Below, in pieces: positions 44,629-53,038 of a stretch of DNA of 64,000 bases. The notes beneath the pieces are model-generated. The model had not been told where the DNA came from. It saw only the letters and a list, made by a program, of their open reading frames with translations, and searched no databases. The number at the start of each line of letters is the position of its first letter. Positions within the stretch are counted from its first letter, which is position 1. The stretch spans positions 58,646 through 122,645 of the forward strand of contig NZ_AUXV01000016.1 of the NCBI RefSeq assembly GCF_001625575.1, written 5' to 3'. The DNA is from Pseudoalteromonas luteoviolacea S2607. GTDB lineage: Bacteria; Pseudomonadota; Gammaproteobacteria; Enterobacterales; Alteromonadaceae. The position numbers and the translations under genes are program-made.

Positions 44629-45465
44629 TTGAGTACTGCAATAGAATTAGCGAAATTGCCACCTCCTCAGGTTATTGAAGCGCTTAGTTATGAGGAGATA
44701 TATCAACAAATTGAGCAAGCATTGTTGGAGAAAATTCCTGATCATGCTCTATTAGCTTCAGATCCAGCCATTAAATTACTGGAATTAGCTGCCTACCGAG
44801 AACTTTTACTGCGACAGCGTATTAATGATGCTGCCAAGTCTGTGATGTTAGCGTTTGCTAGAGGAAATGATTTAGATCACTTAGGCGCACTATTTGGTAT
44901 TGAGCGTGATGGTATCGAAGAGGATGAACGCTATCGCCAGCGCATCCCAATGTCTTTAGAAAGTTACAGCATGGCAGGTACTCGCGGTGCCTACGAATTT
45001 CATACTTTTTCCGCGAATAGTTTGGTACATGATGTGTATGTAGACTCAGAGCAACCAGGGCGAGTTAATGTTTACGCATTGCTAGATACAATGAGCGAAG
45101 CCCAGGCTAATGAGGTAAAAGCAGACATAGAAGCACGGCTAAATGATGAAGATATCAGACCGATTACGGATAAAGTTGTGGTTCAGTGGGTAATGCCGAC
45201 TTTAGTCCCTTTGTCTGCTCAAGTATATTTGAGTGTAGGTGCTAATAAAGCGCAGGTTGAACTTACCATATTACAAGCGCTTGATAAGTTTATTGAGAAC
45301 CACTTTAAGCTTGGCACAGAAGTACCGCATTCAGGCATTATTGATGCGCTTCACCAGCCTGGGGTTAGAAAAGTAAAACTTTTAACGCCGACAGAAGATT
45401 TGCAGCCAACTGTAAACCAAGCTTATCGATTGACACTTGATATCGCTTTTCCAGAAGAGGCATAA
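44629..45465 (+). CDS. Baseplate wedge protein, P2 gpJ-like, copy 1
   Basis: 278 residues from a TTG at 44629 with AAGGAG upstream; an upstream ATG in frame would add an unlikely Arg/Lys-rich start. gpJ (T4 gp6-like) forms the ring that joins the baseplate hub to fibres. The stretch LPPPQVIEALSYEEIYQQ, then YRELLLRQRINDAA and LDHLGALFG, is shared with two more copies in this island. The C-terminal HQPGVRKVKLLTP is typical. It directly follows the lysis genes; gpV and gpW, which precede J in P2 and pyocins, are absent. Confidence 0.88.
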   Translation: MSTAIELAKLPPPQVIEALSYEEIYQQIEQALLEKIPDHALLASDPAIKLLELAAYRELLLRQRINDAAKSVMLAFARGNDLDHLGALFGIERDGIEEDERYRQRIPMSLESYSMAGTRGAYEFHTFSANSLVHDVYVDSEQPGRVNVYALLDTMSEAQANEVKADIEARLNDEDIRPITDKVVVQWVMPTLVPLSAQVYLSVGANKAQVELTILQALDKFIENHFKLGTEVPHSGIIDALHQPGVRKVKLLTPTEDLQPTVNQAYRLTLDIAFPEEA

Positions 45466-45468
45466 AAG

Positions 45469-46479
45469 ATGAAGCAAACATCGTTACTGCCAATAAATAG
45501 CACAAAGCTGGAAAGGGAATTAGAACAAAGCCTAACGTTAAGTCGAGAGGAGTTTAATTCTAACCAAGTGATCCCTCAGAGTATAGGTTCTCAGTGGGAC
45601 CCATTGACTTGCCCAGAAGGTCTGTTGCCTTGGTTGGCATGGGCACTCTCTGTTGATGAATGGGATGAATCATGGTCTGTCGAAACGAAACGGGCCATGA
45701 TTGCAAGCTCGGTATCAATCCACAAACATAAAGGGACCGTTGGTGCAGTAAAGCGTGCCTTAGCATCACTGGGACTGGAAATTGAGTTTTTTGAATGGTT
45801 TGATGATATTGATGACGTTTATCTAGCGCCTCATCACAGTGGTGAACCACATACATTTACGTTTATTGCTTGGGCAAATGCTGTACCGTATACAAGCCGC
45901 GCCGTGGTACTGGATCAGAAACTCTATGACACGATTTATCGAGTTACGAACCAGACAAAACCACAGCGGGCTCATTTTGATTTTTTAGTTGGTATGAAAA
46001 TGTCTTCGCAAGCCGTTGCAGCGAGCTCTGCACATGGATTTGCGAGTAGTCGTGTTTATGCCAAAGTTATGCCACATGAGAAGCGTCGTGCTGGCAGTAA
46101 TACACTCTCACTCGCAGGTGCCATCTCTGGGCATCGCACAGCCGCTTCCCGCCACTATGCTGCATCTTCATCTGAGCGCAAAATTACCGCGAAATCTCAG
46201 CCAGGGTGCGCCCTTGTCATTCGAAAACAAGTGCCTTTGATTAGTCGCCAGCGTGTGAGTACTGCGAATGTACGCAGCTTGAGTGCTCGCGCAAAATTAG
46301 GTTTTGGTGCTGCACTATCAACTGGCTCAGGACAGGTTGTCAGAACGTACATCCGCAGTGAACAAACAATGCCTTCGCGCTTTATAGAGTTTAGCTGTCA
46401 GATGGCAGGTGCAATCTCGAAAAGTGCAAAGCAAACGACCGTGCGTCGTTTGTACCTAAATGCAGTTACTGCAACTTAA
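45469..46479 (+). CDS. P2 gpI-like baseplate protein with long basic C-terminal extension, copy 1
   Basis: 336 residues, against about 176 for P2 gpI. Residues 1-185 carry the family core: WDPLTCPEGLLPWLAWALSV, HKHKGTVGAVKRAL and KPQRAHFDFLVGM. The last 150 residues are Ser/Ala/Arg-rich with no acidic cluster (ISGHRTAASRHYAASS, SGQVVRTYIR) and match nothing known to me. gpI partners with gpJ in the wedge. Starts 3 bases after copy 1 of J. Confidence 0.85.
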   Translation: MKQTSLLPINSTKLERELEQSLTLSREEFNSNQVIPQSIGSQWDPLTCPEGLLPWLAWALSVDEWDESWSVETKRAMIASSVSIHKHKGTVGAVKRALASLGLEIEFFEWFDDIDDVYLAPHHSGEPHTFTFIAWANAVPYTSRAVVLDQKLYDTIYRVTNQTKPQRAHFDFLVGMKMSSQAVAASSAHGFASSRVYAKVMPHEKRRAGSNTLSLAGAISGHRTAASRHYAASSSERKITAKSQPGCALVIRKQVPLISRQRVSTANVRSLSARAKLGFGAALSTGSGQVVRTYIRSEQTMPSRFIEFSCQMAGAISKSAKQTTVRRLYLNAVTAT

Positions 46480-46505
46480 ACATTTCGAAAACAAGGAGTG
46501 CAATA

Positions 46506-47060
46506 GTGAGCACGATTTTACAGCCGGTGATCACCTCAGCGGGGCTTGCTGCTGTGTTCAGAGCACAGCAAAAAGGTTTTAAAGCCAAGATCACAAAAAT
46601 TGGAATAGGATCTGGTGTTCATCAAGTTGATGAAAATACCACAAATCTAAAAGATGAAAAGTATCGTCTAGATATCGACCATGCGGAGTATTTTGAAGAT
46701 CAAAAGCAACTACATTTAACTGTTCGAGACGACTCCAAGGTTGCTGGAGACGGCTTCTTTGTAAATGAGGTTGGTTTTTATACTGAAGAAGAAGTAAATG
46801 GCCAAGTTCGCCATGTACTATTTGCTGTTTACTCGGCAGGTGAGCCAATCGCCTATAAGTCAAATGACATTGATTTACTGTTGGCTTTTGATCTGACTTT
46901 GACTGGTGTGCCAGGCGATGCAATTACGATTATCGACAAAGGCGTGGATTTTAATATCTTAATTGCGCCGGAGCTTGCCAAAATGGCACGTTCTCAAATT
47001 ATGAATATGTATCGTCACTTAAAACAAAAGTTTGCATTAATTGACAAAGGAATTTTGTAA
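46506..47060 (+). CDS. P2 gpH-like tail-fibre adaptor (N-terminal type only), copy 1
   Basis: 184 residues from a GTG (AAGGAG 9 bases upstream). Matches the N-terminal DUF3751-type part of P2 gpH (ITSAGLAAVFRAQQKGFKAKITKIGIGSG; EVGFYTEE; LFAVYS) and then stops, lacking the long fibre shaft. Probably the piece that plugs fibres into the wedge, with separate genes supplying the distal part. Confidence 0.85.
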   Translation: MSTILQPVITSAGLAAVFRAQQKGFKAKITKIGIGSGVHQVDENTTNLKDEKYRLDIDHAEYFEDQKQLHLTVRDDSKVAGDGFFVNEVGFYTEEEVNGQVRHVLFAVYSAGEPIAYKSNDIDLLLAFDLTLTGVPGDAITIIDKGVDFNILIAPELAKMARSQIMNMYRHLKQKFALIDKGIL

Positions 47061-47069
47061 GGAAGGTCT

Positions 47070-47336
47070 ATGAAAAAAGAAGATAACTTGCGTGCACTGA
47101 CGCTCGCTGAAGAAGCTCTGAAATTGATGCAAGAGGCAAAACTTTTGCAACAGCAAGCACAGTGTCAGGCTGCGCGCATTCTTGGCTATCAACAGCAAAG
47201 TGATGGTCTTGCATTCAAATATTTGGCAGCCCAAGCTGAATTCGGTGAGCAAAGCCCTGAGGCAAATGAAGCCAAACAAGCATGGCTGTTCGCTCGAAAG
47301 GCTGTGCAGGCGCGTTATCCTAAATTTCATGACTAA
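47070..47336 (+). CDS. Small helical protein, fibre-chaperone-like
   Basis: 88 residues, Gln/Ala/Glu/Leu-rich helices. The C-terminus (AKQAWLFARKAVQARYPK) matches the end of the 100-residue protein at 50735 (AKQAWLGARASVKASFPK), so the two are related. Follows the H-like adaptor by 9 bases and ends before a terminator. Role unknown; chaperone by position. Confidence 0.6.
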   Translation: MKKEDNLRALTLAEEALKLMQEAKLLQQQAQCQAARILGYQQQSDGLAFKYLAAQAEFGEQSPEANEAKQAWLFARKAVQARYPKFHD

Positions 47337-47354
47337 TTAATTTTGACAGTGCTT

Positions 47355-47384
47355 TTGCCCACCTTAGGTGGGCTTTTTTGTTTT
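47355..47384 (+). terminator. Terminator before fibre cassette A
   Basis: GCCCACC / GGTGGGC stem with TTA loop at 47357-47373, followed by TTTTTTGTTTTT. Sixteen bases later fibre gene A starts, so read-through is required. Confidence 0.88.
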
Positions 47385-47399
47385 TAGCGGAGATATTTA

Positions 47400-48176
47400 A
47401 TGTCATTAGAACAGGATATAACTCGAGTCGTTGAAGCCACAGAAGGTTTGACGGCAACGGTTGATAATCAGATCAGTGAGATCACAAATAAATTGAACTC
47501 GGCTGTGGCCGAGACAAAAACTAAGGTGGATAGCCATCTAGCATCAGCAGATGCACTTCTCAACTCATATGAGGAGCGTCAATCGCACTTCAGATTGACA
47601 AAAAATCAGGCTTTGGTTGCTAACCAAGCAGGTACTTTCCCTGAAGCTTGGGCCGGTGGTTATGTAACAAAGGCAACGTTACTTGAGAAAGTCGAAACCG
47701 GTGTTGAGCGTGACCAACGTACGCCCCTTGCAAGAGAGTTTTTACAAGCGATCAATTCAGATACTAAATGGTTTGCACAGAACTTTAATATTTGGGAGCT
47801 GGAATACTCGCCTAATCGTGGTGGCGAGAGTAGCCATTTAGACTCATACATTATGTATCAATATGTAAGAAGACCAACTGAAATAACAATTGGCGCAATC
47901 GTAAAGCATATTCGTGGTGTTGTTCCGAATGGGGCATGGTGTAACGGGCTTAAAGCAGGCGAGGCTGCAAAAGTATGCGGGGTTCATTATAGCCATAGTA
48001 GCCGTAATCATTACACACATTGCCACCCAATCGTGGGTGGGAAAAATTTACCGGCTGATCAAAAAGGTGTAATTCAGGTCGCTTTACCAGCTGTTGTATC
48101 AGGCCATGTGCCAATTCATAAAGCTTGGAGCCAGTTCGCCTACATTGGTGATGGTGCCTTCGACGTGATTTCGTAA
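47400..48176 (+). CDS. Fibre protein A (MSLEQDI family)
   Basis: 258 residues. The first 60 residues (MSLEQDITRVVEATEGL, then a coiled coil) are shared in pattern with fibres B and C and look like the attachment/trimer part. The rest is unlike them: aromatic and Gly-rich, with many His/Cys near 190-215 (CNGLKAGEAAKVCGVHYSHS). Likely a trimeric receptor-binding protein. Paired with the gene at 48198. Confidence 0.7.
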   Translation: MSLEQDITRVVEATEGLTATVDNQISEITNKLNSAVAETKTKVDSHLASADALLNSYEERQSHFRLTKNQALVANQAGTFPEAWAGGYVTKATLLEKVETGVERDQRTPLAREFLQAINSDTKWFAQNFNIWELEYSPNRGGESSHLDSYIMYQYVRRPTEITIGAIVKHIRGVVPNGAWCNGLKAGEAAKVCGVHYSHSSRNHYTHCHPIVGGKNLPADQKGVIQVALPAVVSGHVPIHKAWSQFAYIGDGAFDVIS

Positions 48177-48197
48177 GGTAAAGGAGAGAATAAATAA

Positions 48198-48659
48198 ATG
48201 GCTAAACTAATTGTTAATGGGCAAGTTGTTGAGCAGTTTTTCGACGCGAGCTTATCTCAATATGCTGTGGCACAAATTGTCACAGAAAACTTTGGTGAAG
48301 ACAGCACATTTTCAGTAGAGCTTACTGTTGATGAAGCACTACAAAAAAGTCGTCAGGTTGTACGCACAAACCTTGAACAGCAGGTCGCGGACTCAGAGTC
48401 AATACTAGGTACAACCTCTGACACCGTACATTTATTGCTGAATGAATTGAGCGGCTTTGTCAATAAGTTGAGTGCTGCTCAATCACTTGCAGAAATGCGT
48501 TCATCAACGACATCGCTTAAAGCGGCTATTGGTGATATTGAAACTCAAGTGGCCAATGGTTCGCTAAGCTTTCCATATCAAACGAAAGGTCAAAGTGATG
48601 TGATGAATGACATTATCGCGCGTGCTAATGGCGTCGATGCCGTCATTAAAGCGCAGTAA
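48198..48659 (+). CDS. Fibre-A companion protein (DSxLGxTSD family), putative fibre chaperone
   Basis: 153 residues. A 45-residue N-terminal domain (MAKLIVNGQVVEQF) is followed by a helical domain with DSESILGTTSDTVHLLLNEL, FVNKLSAAQSLAEM and FPYQTKGQ. This helical domain recurs in the companions of fibres B and E. Immediately downstream of the fibre gene, the usual spot for tail-fibre assembly proteins. No match to known chaperone families recognised. Confidence 0.65.
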   Translation: MAKLIVNGQVVEQFFDASLSQYAVAQIVTENFGEDSTFSVELTVDEALQKSRQVVRTNLEQQVADSESILGTTSDTVHLLLNELSGFVNKLSAAQSLAEMRSSTTSLKAAIGDIETQVANGSLSFPYQTKGQSDVMNDIIARANGVDAVIKAQ

Positions 48660-48726
48660 ATATGGCATCAATAGGGTATTGAGCACACCTTATTGATTTT
48701 GAATTTTCATTCTTAAACCTAAACGC

Positions 48727-48758
48727 AAAGCCCGCCATTTGGTGGGCTTTTTTATTTT
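48727..48758 (+). terminator. Terminator before fibre cassette B
   Basis: AAAGCCCGCC / GGTGGGCTTT stem (one G-T pair) with an ATTT loop, followed by TTTATTTTTT. Fibre gene B starts 18 bases later. Confidence 0.88.
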
Positions 48759-48859
48759 TTACTTGGAGGTAAATTATGTCTTTAGAGCAAGACATTGCAA
48801 ATGTAGTCAGTGCAGCAGAGCAACTCACTGGCATTGTGGATACAAAAATTGAAGATATT
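48734..48859 (+). repeat. Fibre-cassette leader repeat, copy B
   Basis: Right arm of the terminator, ribosome site (TGGAGGT), start codon and first 28 codons. Largely the same as the copy at 49792-49919, including two identical runs of about 20 bases either side of a variable middle. Beyond it the two fibre genes diverge. Confidence 0.75.
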
Positions 48860-49357
48860 AATAGCACAGTTAATAGCAAAGTGTCTGAGATGAATTCGAC
48901 AATTTCTCAGCAAGTCACTCGGGTTGATAATGCGCTTGAGAGTAAGCAAGTGCTTGGCGATGGTACTAGAGGCACAAAAAGTGTGGCCATTGCAGGCTTT
49001 TTTACTACAGAGGGAGGTGCGACCAACATGCACCTAAAGCTCCCGTTTAAGATCGATACTCATAACTGTATGTTCCATTTAAATATATATGGCTACGAAT
49101 ATGGTAGTAACAAAATTGTTGATGCGACATTCACCGGTTATTGTTATGCATCTAACAATCGACTTTATCAATCAAGGACCTCGGGCTCCCATGAACCTAT
49201 TGTTTATGTCGGCACTGATCAACATATTTATTTAAGAATAACGCTTGAAAGTCAGTACTACCTAACCTTGAGCGTTGACTCTACTTACGTTGGCAACGGT
49301 AGAGTACTTAAGCCAGGTGATGTTCATTTTATCAGCAGTACAGAAGCGCAGCTATAG
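48776..49357 (+). CDS. Fibre protein B (MSLEQDI family)
   Basis: 193 residues, the shortest of the six. Start MSLEQDIANVVSAAEQL and VDTKIEDINSTVNSKV coiled coil, then a beta-rich domain from about residue 58 (KSVAIAGFFTTEGGATNMHL, DTHNCMFHLNIYGYEYG, PIVYVGTDQHIYLRITL). Ends with GDVHFISS. Companion at 49368. Confidence 0.7.
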   Translation: MSLEQDIANVVSAAEQLTGIVDTKIEDINSTVNSKVSEMNSTISQQVTRVDNALESKQVLGDGTRGTKSVAIAGFFTTEGGATNMHLKLPFKIDTHNCMFHLNIYGYEYGSNKIVDATFTGYCYASNNRLYQSRTSGSHEPIVYVGTDQHIYLRITLESQYYLTLSVDSTYVGNGRVLKPGDVHFISSTEAQL

Positions 49358-49367
49358 GGAGCTAATA

Positions 49368-49736
49368 ATGGAAAATCTAATTGCAAATACACAAAGTGCA
49401 TCAGTAGAAGAAAAAATAGTATTGGAGAATGCACGTATTGATGTCAGGCATAAAATACTCAATCGTATTGCAGATACAGACAGCATGCTGGGGAATACAT
49501 CTGATATTTCCCATATTCTGCTCCATGAGTTAAGCATCTTTGTGAACAAATTATCGCAAGCTAACTCCCTAGCTGAAATGCGCACCTCAACAGAGTCATT
49601 GAAAAATGCCATTGGCGCAATTGAAGGGAAAGTTGCCAGCGGTGAAGTTGAATTACCTTACCAAATAAAAGGTCAAACGGCCGCGCTAGATGAGGCGCTA
49701 TCGCGTGCCCATGGCGTCAGCAATTTGCTGAAATAA
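49368..49736 (+). CDS. Fibre-B companion protein (DSxLGxTSD family)
   Basis: 122 residues from ATG 49368 (AGGGAG upstream); earlier in-frame starts lie inside fibre B. Same helical domain as the A and E companions: DTDSMLGNTSDISHILLHEL, FVNKLSQANSLAEM, LPYQIKGQ. Lacks the N-terminal domain of the A companion. Confidence 0.65.
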   Translation: MENLIANTQSASVEEKIVLENARIDVRHKILNRIADTDSMLGNTSDISHILLHELSIFVNKLSQANSLAEMRTSTESLKNAIGAIEGKVASGEVELPYQIKGQTAALDEALSRAHGVSNLLK

Positions 49737-49789
49737 AGTAGGCAAAATACGCTGTAATTTAACCCACAAACAGAATTCTAAACAAACCC

Positions 49790-49820
49790 AGCCCACCTCT
49801 TCGGTGGGTTTTTTATTTTT
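49790..49820 (+). terminator. Terminator before fibre cassette C
   Basis: CCCACC / GGTGGG stem with TCTTC loop at 49792-49808, then TTTTTTATTTTT. Fibre gene C starts 27 bases after the stem. Confidence 0.85.
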
Positions 49821-49919
49821 AAATGGAGGTACATTATGTCTTTAGAGCAAGACATTGCCCGCGTCGTTGAAGCATCAGAAAAGCTCAGTGATGTGGTGGA
49901 TACAAAAATTGAAGATATC
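49792..49919 (+). repeat. Fibre-cassette leader repeat, copy C
   Basis: Counterpart of 48734-48859: terminator stem, TGGAGGT, start and first 28 codons. A more diverged third copy begins at 47357. Confidence 0.75.
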
Positions 49920-50732
49920 GACAATCGCGTGGCACAAAAAGCCATTGAGATTGACCAAAAAAATGCTGCGGTTGAAAGCCGTTTAACTGCTAAAGAGCAG
50001 GCGGTTGATGCCAAAATTCGAGATTTTCAAAAGGCACTACCACTGGCGCCGAATACGCTGGTGGATTCTAAGTTTTTTAATTCAATTTGCGAAGCCAACA
50101 ACACCCCAACTGATGTTGTGACTGCGCACAAAGCACCATGGTTGTCGTTTTTATATGATGGCACTGAAGGGACTGGTACTGTTACTCGCGTAAGTTTAGA
50201 CAAATTAGATGAGTATGGCCTGACACCAAATGAAAACTTTCTAAACCGAGGCATAGGTTACAAAAACCATGGTGGAGAAGCTTTCTATGGCTCTAATTAT
50301 CGTGTTTTACTGTTTGATATTGAAATTACTAAAGGGCGCAACAGTGATGCAAATAATGGTCAATTCTTCGTCTTGTCTCAGGGGTGTGACACCCATTTTG
50401 GCTGGGGGAGAGGTGAGTTCCTTACTCAAGCCAGTTGCTGGATAAACGTATTGGAATGTGCGGATACAATTCGTTTTTACCCCTCGTCAAATCGCTCAGC
50501 AACGATTGAGTGTAATCAATCCGATCTTGGTAAAGGGTGGCAGTACAAGCATGCAATTAGATCTGGGTGGGGAGGGTGCCACCAACCGTTGTTCAGTGGG
50601 CTTGGTAAAATGAAAGTTGCCATATGCCTACCTTATGTAGGGACGGGTAATCATGGCGATAATATGGTTTGGGCAGACAGTGTTGGATTCCCATATACAC
50701 ACACTGATGCAGCCGGATATGTAGGAGTGTAA
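49836..50732 (+). CDS. Fibre protein C (MSLEQDI family)
   Basis: 298 residues. MSLEQDIARVVEASEKL and VDTKIEDIDNRVAQKA start, then a long coiled coil to about 65 and a distinct C-terminal domain rich in aromatic, Gly and Cys residues (FFVLSQGCDTHFGWGRG, WYxx-type WGGCHQPLF). Receptor binding inferred. Companion starts 2 bases after the stop. Confidence 0.7.
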   Translation: MSLEQDIARVVEASEKLSDVVDTKIEDIDNRVAQKAIEIDQKNAAVESRLTAKEQAVDAKIRDFQKALPLAPNTLVDSKFFNSICEANNTPTDVVTAHKAPWLSFLYDGTEGTGTVTRVSLDKLDEYGLTPNENFLNRGIGYKNHGGEAFYGSNYRVLLFDIEITKGRNSDANNGQFFVLSQGCDTHFGWGRGEFLTQASCWINVLECADTIRFYPSSNRSATIECNQSDLGKGWQYKHAIRSGWGGCHQPLFSGLGKMKVAICLPYVGTGNHGDNMVWADSVGFPYTHTDAAGYVGV

Positions 50733-50734
50733 TC

Positions 50735-51037
50735 ATGGCTATTTTAAAACAGATTTCAACAGGCCGTATTGTTGCTGGTGGGCTTACAAACCAAGACAGC
50801 GCGAAGAAAATGGCCAAAAACGCAGGCGTAGCTGAAGGGGACTATCAGCTTGTTTTCTCTGAAAAAGAGGTTCTAGATTATCGCCGAGAAGGATATGCAC
50901 AAGCTTGCGACCATTTGTTTATCGATTACATGGCAAACCTAACGGAGTTAGGTGATGCGGCACAAGCGACTATAGACGCAAAACAAGCTTGGTTGGGTGC
51001 TAGAGCTAGCGTGAAAGCAAGCTTTCCAAAGTCATAA
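50735..51037 (+). CDS. Fibre-C companion protein
   Basis: 100 residues. Unlike the A/B/E companions; N-terminus MAILKQISTGRIVAGGLTNQ looks like a small beta hairpin domain, then helices ending in AKQAWLGARASVKASFPK, shared with the protein at 47070. Directly follows fibre C, so a fibre-assembly role is likely. Confidence 0.6.
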   Translation: MAILKQISTGRIVAGGLTNQDSAKKMAKNAGVAEGDYQLVFSEKEVLDYRREGYAQACDHLFIDYMANLTELGDAAQATIDAKQAWLGARASVKASFPKS

Positions 51038-51054
51038 TTTATACACTTCCCCAT

Positions 51055-51084
51055 GTGCCTGGCTAGGTTTTAGTCAGGCATTTC
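51055..51084 (+). terminator. Weak terminator candidate before J copy 2
   Basis: TGCCTGGCT / AGTCAGGCA imperfect stem around AGGTTTT, followed by TTTCT. Weak T run. Confidence 0.35.
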
Positions 51085-51109
51085 TCAACACTTAATTAAG
51101 AGCTTAGTT

Positions 51110-52141
51110 ATGTCATTGACAAACTTTAGCGCCATTGATCTCAGCCGTTTGCCGGCGCCAAACCTCATTGAACCTTTAAGCTTTGAAAAGATTAGGGCTG
51201 AGATTTTAGATGATTTTAAAACGCGATTCCCAAACGCTGAGTTGAATTTAGTGAGCGACCCGGTGATAAAGCTGGTGGAGTCTTTTGCTTATCGTGAGTT
51301 ACTGCTGCGTCAACGGATTAACGAGAGCGCCCACAGTGTACTTTTAGCAAATGCAACAAGTAGCGAGCTGGATTATCTTGGGAATCGTTTTGGCGTTGAA
51401 CGCGTATTATTGGTCCCAGCAGACGATAGCAAAATACCACCTCAGCAGGCTGAGTATGAGAGTGACGAGAGGTTTCGCGAGCGTATCGCACTTGCTTTGG
51501 AGGGATTTAGTACCGCGGGGCCCGCAGGCGCTTATGCATTTCATGCGATGAAAGGGTCGCAGCACGTTAAAGATGTATTCGTCGACGCGCCGCAATTTGC
51601 ATACGTTGATTTATCTGAACAAGTCAATAATTTACTGCCCCCAAGTGCAAGGCTGCTAGTGTGTACAAACGATGCAGGGTTAACACCTGGTGTATTGGCA
51701 GGAGCAATACCACCAGAGCCAATGCCCGGTGATGTCGCAATAACGCTGTTAACTGACCAAGGAAATGGCCATGCAACGGAGGGAGTTATTGAGCAAGTTC
51801 AGGCACAGCTGAATAAAGACAACGTACGCCCGCTTACCGACAGGGTTCACATCAAATCGGCAGAGATCGTTGAATTTGCACTCGATGCAACGTTGCATAT
51901 TTATCCTGGGATGGATGGCGCAGCATTGGTCAATGAAGCAAAGCAAAGTTTAACCGCTTGGCTGAATCAACATCATCAGCTAGGCCATGATATTTCACTG
52001 TCAGGTTTGTATGCGGTACTTCATCAGGAGGGGGTACAGCGAGTTGAATTGCACTCCCCGCAATGGGATATATCAATAAAAGAACACCAAGCGGCATTTT
52101 GCTCTTCAGTCAATATCGAGTTAGGGGAAGAGCATGTCTAA
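51110..52141 (+). CDS. P2 gpJ-like baseplate wedge protein, copy 2 (with insertion)
   Basis: 343 residues, 65 longer than the other copies. Shares LPAPNLIEPLSFEKI, YRELLLRQRINESA and LDYLGNRFGVER. The extra residues lie around 104-115 and 170-225 (NNLLPPSARLLV, GAIPPEPMPGD), placing an insertion in the middle domain. C-terminal HQEGVQRVELHSP. Overlaps copy 2 of I by 8 bases. Confidence 0.87.
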   Translation: MSLTNFSAIDLSRLPAPNLIEPLSFEKIRAEILDDFKTRFPNAELNLVSDPVIKLVESFAYRELLLRQRINESAHSVLLANATSSELDYLGNRFGVERVLLVPADDSKIPPQQAEYESDERFRERIALALEGFSTAGPAGAYAFHAMKGSQHVKDVFVDAPQFAYVDLSEQVNNLLPPSARLLVCTNDAGLTPGVLAGAIPPEPMPGDVAITLLTDQGNGHATEGVIEQVQAQLNKDNVRPLTDRVHIKSAEIVEFALDATLHIYPGMDGAALVNEAKQSLTAWLNQHHQLGHDISLSGLYAVLHQEGVQRVELHSPQWDISIKEHQAAFCSSVNIELGEEHV

Positions 52142-53024
52142 TTTTTCTCTGCTGGGAAATACGACTGCACTTGAGCTTGCACTAGAGCATTGTAGTGATC
52201 GCATATTACAAACCCCGGTGAATATCCACCAATTATGGGACCCATTTCAATGTCCAGCGAGCTTTCTCCCTTGGTTGGCTGATGCATTGAGCGTGGATGT
52301 TTGGGATAGTAATTGGCCAGAACACGTGAAGCGAAAAGTCATCGCGGACAGCGTGCCACGCCATAGATACAAAGGGACTGTGAGTGCGGTTAATAATTCA
52401 CTTAATGTGCTCAATGCAAAAGTTGAGTTGCAGGAGTGGTGGCAGTATGGAGGTGTTCCTCATAGTGCTAAGTTGTTGGCGATTGCGAATGAAAATCTAG
52501 ACAGCAAGGGCAATACATTTTTAAGTCCCAAATTGCAGGCACAAATGTGGCAATCAGTTGTCGCTACTAAGCCACAGCGGACCCAAGTTGACTTTACAAT
52601 TGGCGTTAATCTTAGTTCTGGTATTCAAGTGATTGGTGGTGCGCAAAGTGCTACGGTTCAAGTCGCGCTTAATAGAGATGAACCTATTTTTAACTTTGCC
52701 CCCGTAAGTGTTGGCAGTTTGGCCAGTGCTCATTCCAACAACCTACAAGTCACACGTTTTAGTGATAATCCAAGCATTGATTTCAATCTAAGCGATATAC
52801 AAGTATTCACTTGCGGTCATACAAATCAAGTGGCGATAGATCTATTTCAAGATGCGCCAAGTGCAAGTTTTACCGACTTGGTGACTGTATCTACGACAGC
52901 ATTGTCGACACATATGTCGCAAACTCAAATGCGAGATAATCCTACATCAAACTTTGCAACTAGCAGTTCGATAGCAAACGGTGCGTACACCGTTTCAATT
53001 CAAAATATTACGCTTAATTTTTAA
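52134..53024 (+). CDS. P2 gpI-like baseplate protein, copy 2, with beta-rich extension
   Basis: 296 residues. Core 1-165: LWDPFQCPASFLPWLADALSV, RHRYKGTVSAVNNSL, KPQRTQVDFTIG. The extension (about 165-296) differs from copy 1: Asn/Ser/Thr-rich with repeats of a (D)NPSxxF-type motif (DEPIFNF, DNPSIDFN, DAPSASF, DNPTSNF), spaced about 35-40 residues. This suggests a repeated beta structure. Confidence 0.83.
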   Translation: MSNFSLLGNTTALELALEHCSDRILQTPVNIHQLWDPFQCPASFLPWLADALSVDVWDSNWPEHVKRKVIADSVPRHRYKGTVSAVNNSLNVLNAKVELQEWWQYGGVPHSAKLLAIANENLDSKGNTFLSPKLQAQMWQSVVATKPQRTQVDFTIGVNLSSGIQVIGGAQSATVQVALNRDEPIFNFAPVSVGSLASAHSNNLQVTRFSDNPSIDFNLSDIQVFTCGHTNQVAIDLFQDAPSASFTDLVTVSTTALSTHMSQTQMRDNPTSNFATSSSIANGAYTVSIQNITLNF

Positions 53025-53038
53025 ACTGAGGTACATAT

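Noticed and set aside
47355..49820. CRISPR array or insertion sequence in the repeated fibre region
   Set aside because: Repeats are coding leaders with terminators, not short evenly spaced repeats, and no cas, transposase or terminal inverted repeats are present in the window.
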